A model generated the notes under the pieces. It was not told the DNA's origin. It saw nothing but the letters and a program-made list of their open reading frames with translations, and ran no database searches. From Clostridiales bacterium (GTDB lineage Bacteria > Bacillota > Clostridia > Lachnospirales > Lachnospiraceae): a DNA stretch of 64,000 nt. Location of the stretch: positions 1-64,000 of the forward strand of contig JAHYZV010000008.1 in the NCBI GenBank assembly GCA_019424245.1, written 5' to 3'. The translations under genes and the position numbers were made by a program. Shown here piece after piece: positions 62,399-64,000 of this stretch. The number at the start of each line of letters is the position of its first letter. Within the stretch, counting starts at the first letter, position 1.

Positions 62399-62430
62399 AT
62401 AATATACATGTTAACTTACACCAGACTTAC
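62399..62430 (-). promoter_or_regulatory. Response-regulator box and -10 of the two-component operon
   Basis: Leftward, GTAAGTCTGGTGTAAGT continues to TTAACA (62430-62409); after 4 nt comes TATTAT (62404-62399). Box and spacing match the ABC promoter at 60367-60398, with two differences in 22. Confidence 0.8.
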
Positions 62431-62577
62431 TTTTTATAAAAATATTTTTATAGAAATATATGTTATCATCGTAACAACTTAACCAGTTTCACATACCATT
62501 TCGATGCTTATATGCTTACTACGAAACTTGCATCTAAAAATGCTGATATTCTTACAATACCACCGAATTCCTGTACA

Positions 62578-63636
62578 TCACGCAGTTTCTACTTTTCGCT
62601 GTGTGTACCAGTTATATATCTTATCTATCAACCTGTCACATAACAATGTATATGCCGCTCCTACTACATTTACACCTATTCTAAGTAAAACAGCATATTT
62701 AAGTCCGAACAGTTCCGCCGCTATCGACAGTGCTCCAAATGTATTAAATACTGTCTGCCAAGAATAACCAGCTGAATATCCGACACCTATTCCACCTATC
62801 ATACCAATATATGGATACATTGACTGTGGAAGTACTGTGTATAATATTGAAAAAATCAGACATCCAACAACATTAAACGCACCTCTCTTGCCTGCCCGTC
62901 CTTCTATATCCTTTGAAAATGGCAGGCACACTGACATGCACGCTATACCTATCCACATCGCTCTTGGAATATTAAGCAGGTTCATGACAAACATTGCACT
63001 TGATACTATAAATGTAAGCTTGATATACCATCTGTTTCTTGCCGAATTAATATTGAATTCATAGAATAAATCCTGGAATGTTCTTCGATATGGTCTGTTC
63101 TTCTGGTTCTTATAAAAGATAATCATACAGATTACCATACCACAAAGAAGTCCGATAACCCTTAACACATAGTCCTGTCCTGTAACGTCATACCCCTGTA
63201 ATAACAGATAACCAAGCACAAATGTCGAATGATTATACATAATTACATTATGACAGCCCATTATCATAAGAAGCATTATACACACTATATTAATAAGAAA
63301 TGCAACAACAGGCGGCACCATATTACTAAGCCTTGGTCCTGCTATCAATATAGCATATATTCCCATAATTGACAAAAGTCCATGTGATGTCTTTATTCCA
63401 AAATCCGCCTGTCTTAACACAAGCACTGCAAGCAGTACTGTAACACCTACTACACTGTTAGCACTTCCAAGTAACTTACTGAATACTGTAACAACTGCAA
63501 CACAGAATACCATAACAAGGTAAACCTTGAAATTATATATTAATATATGTTTTCTTTTCTCTTTAGCATCTTTTGTGTTCTTAATAAGCTGTTTAGAGCC
63601 TGCAGAACTTAACTGTAATTCCTGATAAAATGTCAT
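62578..63636 (-). CDS. FUSC-like integral membrane protein
   Basis: The 352-aa protein has a hydrophilic start (about 1-30) and two similar clusters of TM helices (about 33-175 and 205-320), with motifs such as VVGVTVLLAVLVLRQADFG and RAMWIGIACMSVCLPF that fit the FUSC/aromatic acid exporter fold. A 20-residue cytosolic tail follows. Efflux of small organic or aromatic acids is the usual inference; no substrate is evident. ATG 63636 has a moderate AAAGGAT site upstream. It is next to an ABC exporter gene on the same strand. Confidence 0.75.
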   Translation of the reverse strand: MTFYQELQLSSAGSKQLIKNTKDAKEKRKHILIYNFKVYLVMVFCVAVVTVFSKLLGSANSVVGVTVLLAVLVLRQADFGIKTSHGLLSIMGIYAILIAGPRLSNMVPPVVAFLINIVCIMLLMIMGCHNVIMYNHSTFVLGYLLLQGYDVTGQDYVLRVIGLLCGMVICMIIFYKNQKNRPYRRTFQDLFYEFNINSARNRWYIKLTFIVSSAMFVMNLLNIPRAMWIGIACMSVCLPFSKDIEGRAGKRGAFNVVGCLIFSILYTVLPQSMYPYIGMIGGIGVGYSAGYSWQTVFNTFGALSIAAELFGLKYAVLLRIGVNVVGAAYTLLCDRLIDKIYNWYTQRKVETA

Positions 63637-63774
63637 AAAACCACTCTGATCCTTTCATCCCCATATATTTATTGAGTTACATTACATATGATTTGTACTC
63701 AATAATCATCTTCTTTTTATAATTTTAATGATGATAGGGTGGAGTAATATAACACTATTCGTTGTTATTGTCAA

Positions 63775-64000
63775 TTATAAACTTATAACCCTGTCCGCCA
63801 TCTGTATTGTTGATGTCCTGTGTGCAATCATTATAATTGTCATTCTACCCTTTAAGTTCTGTAATGTTTCGTTTACTGCACGCTCCGACTCATTATCAAG
63901 TGCGGAGGTTGCCTCATCCATAAGCATTATCGGAGCATTTTTAAGGATTGCCCTTGCTATGGCTATCCGCTGTCTTTGACCACCTGATACAGACATCCCC
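63775..64000 (-). CDS. ABC exporter ATP-binding domain, C-terminal end (partial)
   Basis: Only the 3' end is inside the window; the frame stays open to the edge. It shows the signature VSGGQRQRIAIARA, Walker B IMLMDEATSALD and the H-loop IIMIAHR. Normal exporters continue 20-30 residues beyond DRVISL, but here a TAA follows at once, so the tail is truncated naturally or by mutation. A sigma-A-like TTGACA with TATATT follows on the same strand. Full architecture (fused TM domain or not) cannot be judged. Confidence 0.85.
   Translation of the reverse strand, partial: GMSVSGGQRQRIAIARAILKNAPIMLMDEATSALDNESERAVNETLQNLKGRMTIIMIAHRTSTIQMADRVISL

Noticed and set aside
1..64000. CRISPR array, tRNA or rRNA genes, prophage or transposase
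   Set aside because: No regularly spaced repeats, no tRNA-like cloverleaf with a T-loop, and no phage or transposase protein were seen on either strand.

Overview
The window is an AT-rich, Gram-positive anaerobe chromosome. Gene content suggests a motile, pectin-degrading gut Lachnospiraceae close to Lachnospira (Eubacterium) eligens. The signs are PL9 and PL10 pectate lyases, a cytoplasmic GH28 polygalacturonase and a pfkB-type KDG kinase, together with a bile salt hydrolase-like protein, two chemoreceptors, c-di-GMP proteins and a cell-wall anchor of the KTGD type. The genus is inference from gene content; no 16S or tRNA gene is present to test it.

Layout. 1-9 kb: a long imperfect inverted repeat, pyrB and purA with a divergent LysR gene, an unusual MmcQ/alkyltransferase fusion, a truncated codB remnant, lgt, a cysteine-cluster protein and kdgK. 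9-20 kb: a cytosolic CZB chemoreceptor, two divergent unknown genes, truA, nth, two tandem membrane-anchored SGNH proteins, a chemoreceptor fused to YcgR-like PilZ domains, and the bL25 gene. 20-30 kb: a GntR/FCD regulator, pckA, a MalY/PatB-type lyase, a bile salt hydrolase family gene, an Eis-type acetyltransferase, a consensus promoter with an attenuator-like leader before a MATE exporter, a 71-bp direct duplication, an SGNH esterase and an AAC(3)-family gene. 30-37 kb: secreted PL9 lyase, a second MATE exporter, cytoplasmic GH28 and a membrane diguanylate cyclase. 37-43 kb: a compact leftward cluster with a CooC-type ATPase, two 2-hydroxyacyl-CoA dehydratase-like subunits, their ATP-dependent activator, a small membrane protein and a C-terminal CxxC protein resembling an acetyl-CoA synthase domain. 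43-52 kb: recQ, an unrecognised (alpha/alpha)6 glycosidase-like enzyme, two PL10-type wall or secreted proteins and a divergent AraC regulator. 52-64 kb: DUF1846 protein, phosphoesterase, amino acid permease, a two-component system with its own ABC transporter, a FUSC-like protein and the 3' end of an ABC exporter gene.

How the genes work together. PL10 and PL9 enzymes would cut polygalacturonate outside, GH28 would finish imported oligomers, and KDG kinase would feed 2-keto-3-deoxygluconate to central metabolism; AraC is placed to control the PL10 pair. The two-component system and ABC transporter share a 22-bp box (20 of 22 identical) at the same distance from a -10 element, which makes them a regulon visible in the sequence. 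The strongest candidate for an undescribed system is the CooC/dehydratase-like cluster at 37.1-42.8 kb, which has archerase chemistry parts but no recognisable substrate enzyme or CO dehydrogenase beside it.

Two sequence habits stand out. Many genes carry an ATGGAG-type Shine-Dalgarno whose own ATG is often exactly 12 nt upstream and in frame with the true start, so automated starts there are 4 codons too long. A short palindrome family built on GTCGGGGTC recurs in three intergenic regions. Start coordinates below follow the best Shine-Dalgarno.
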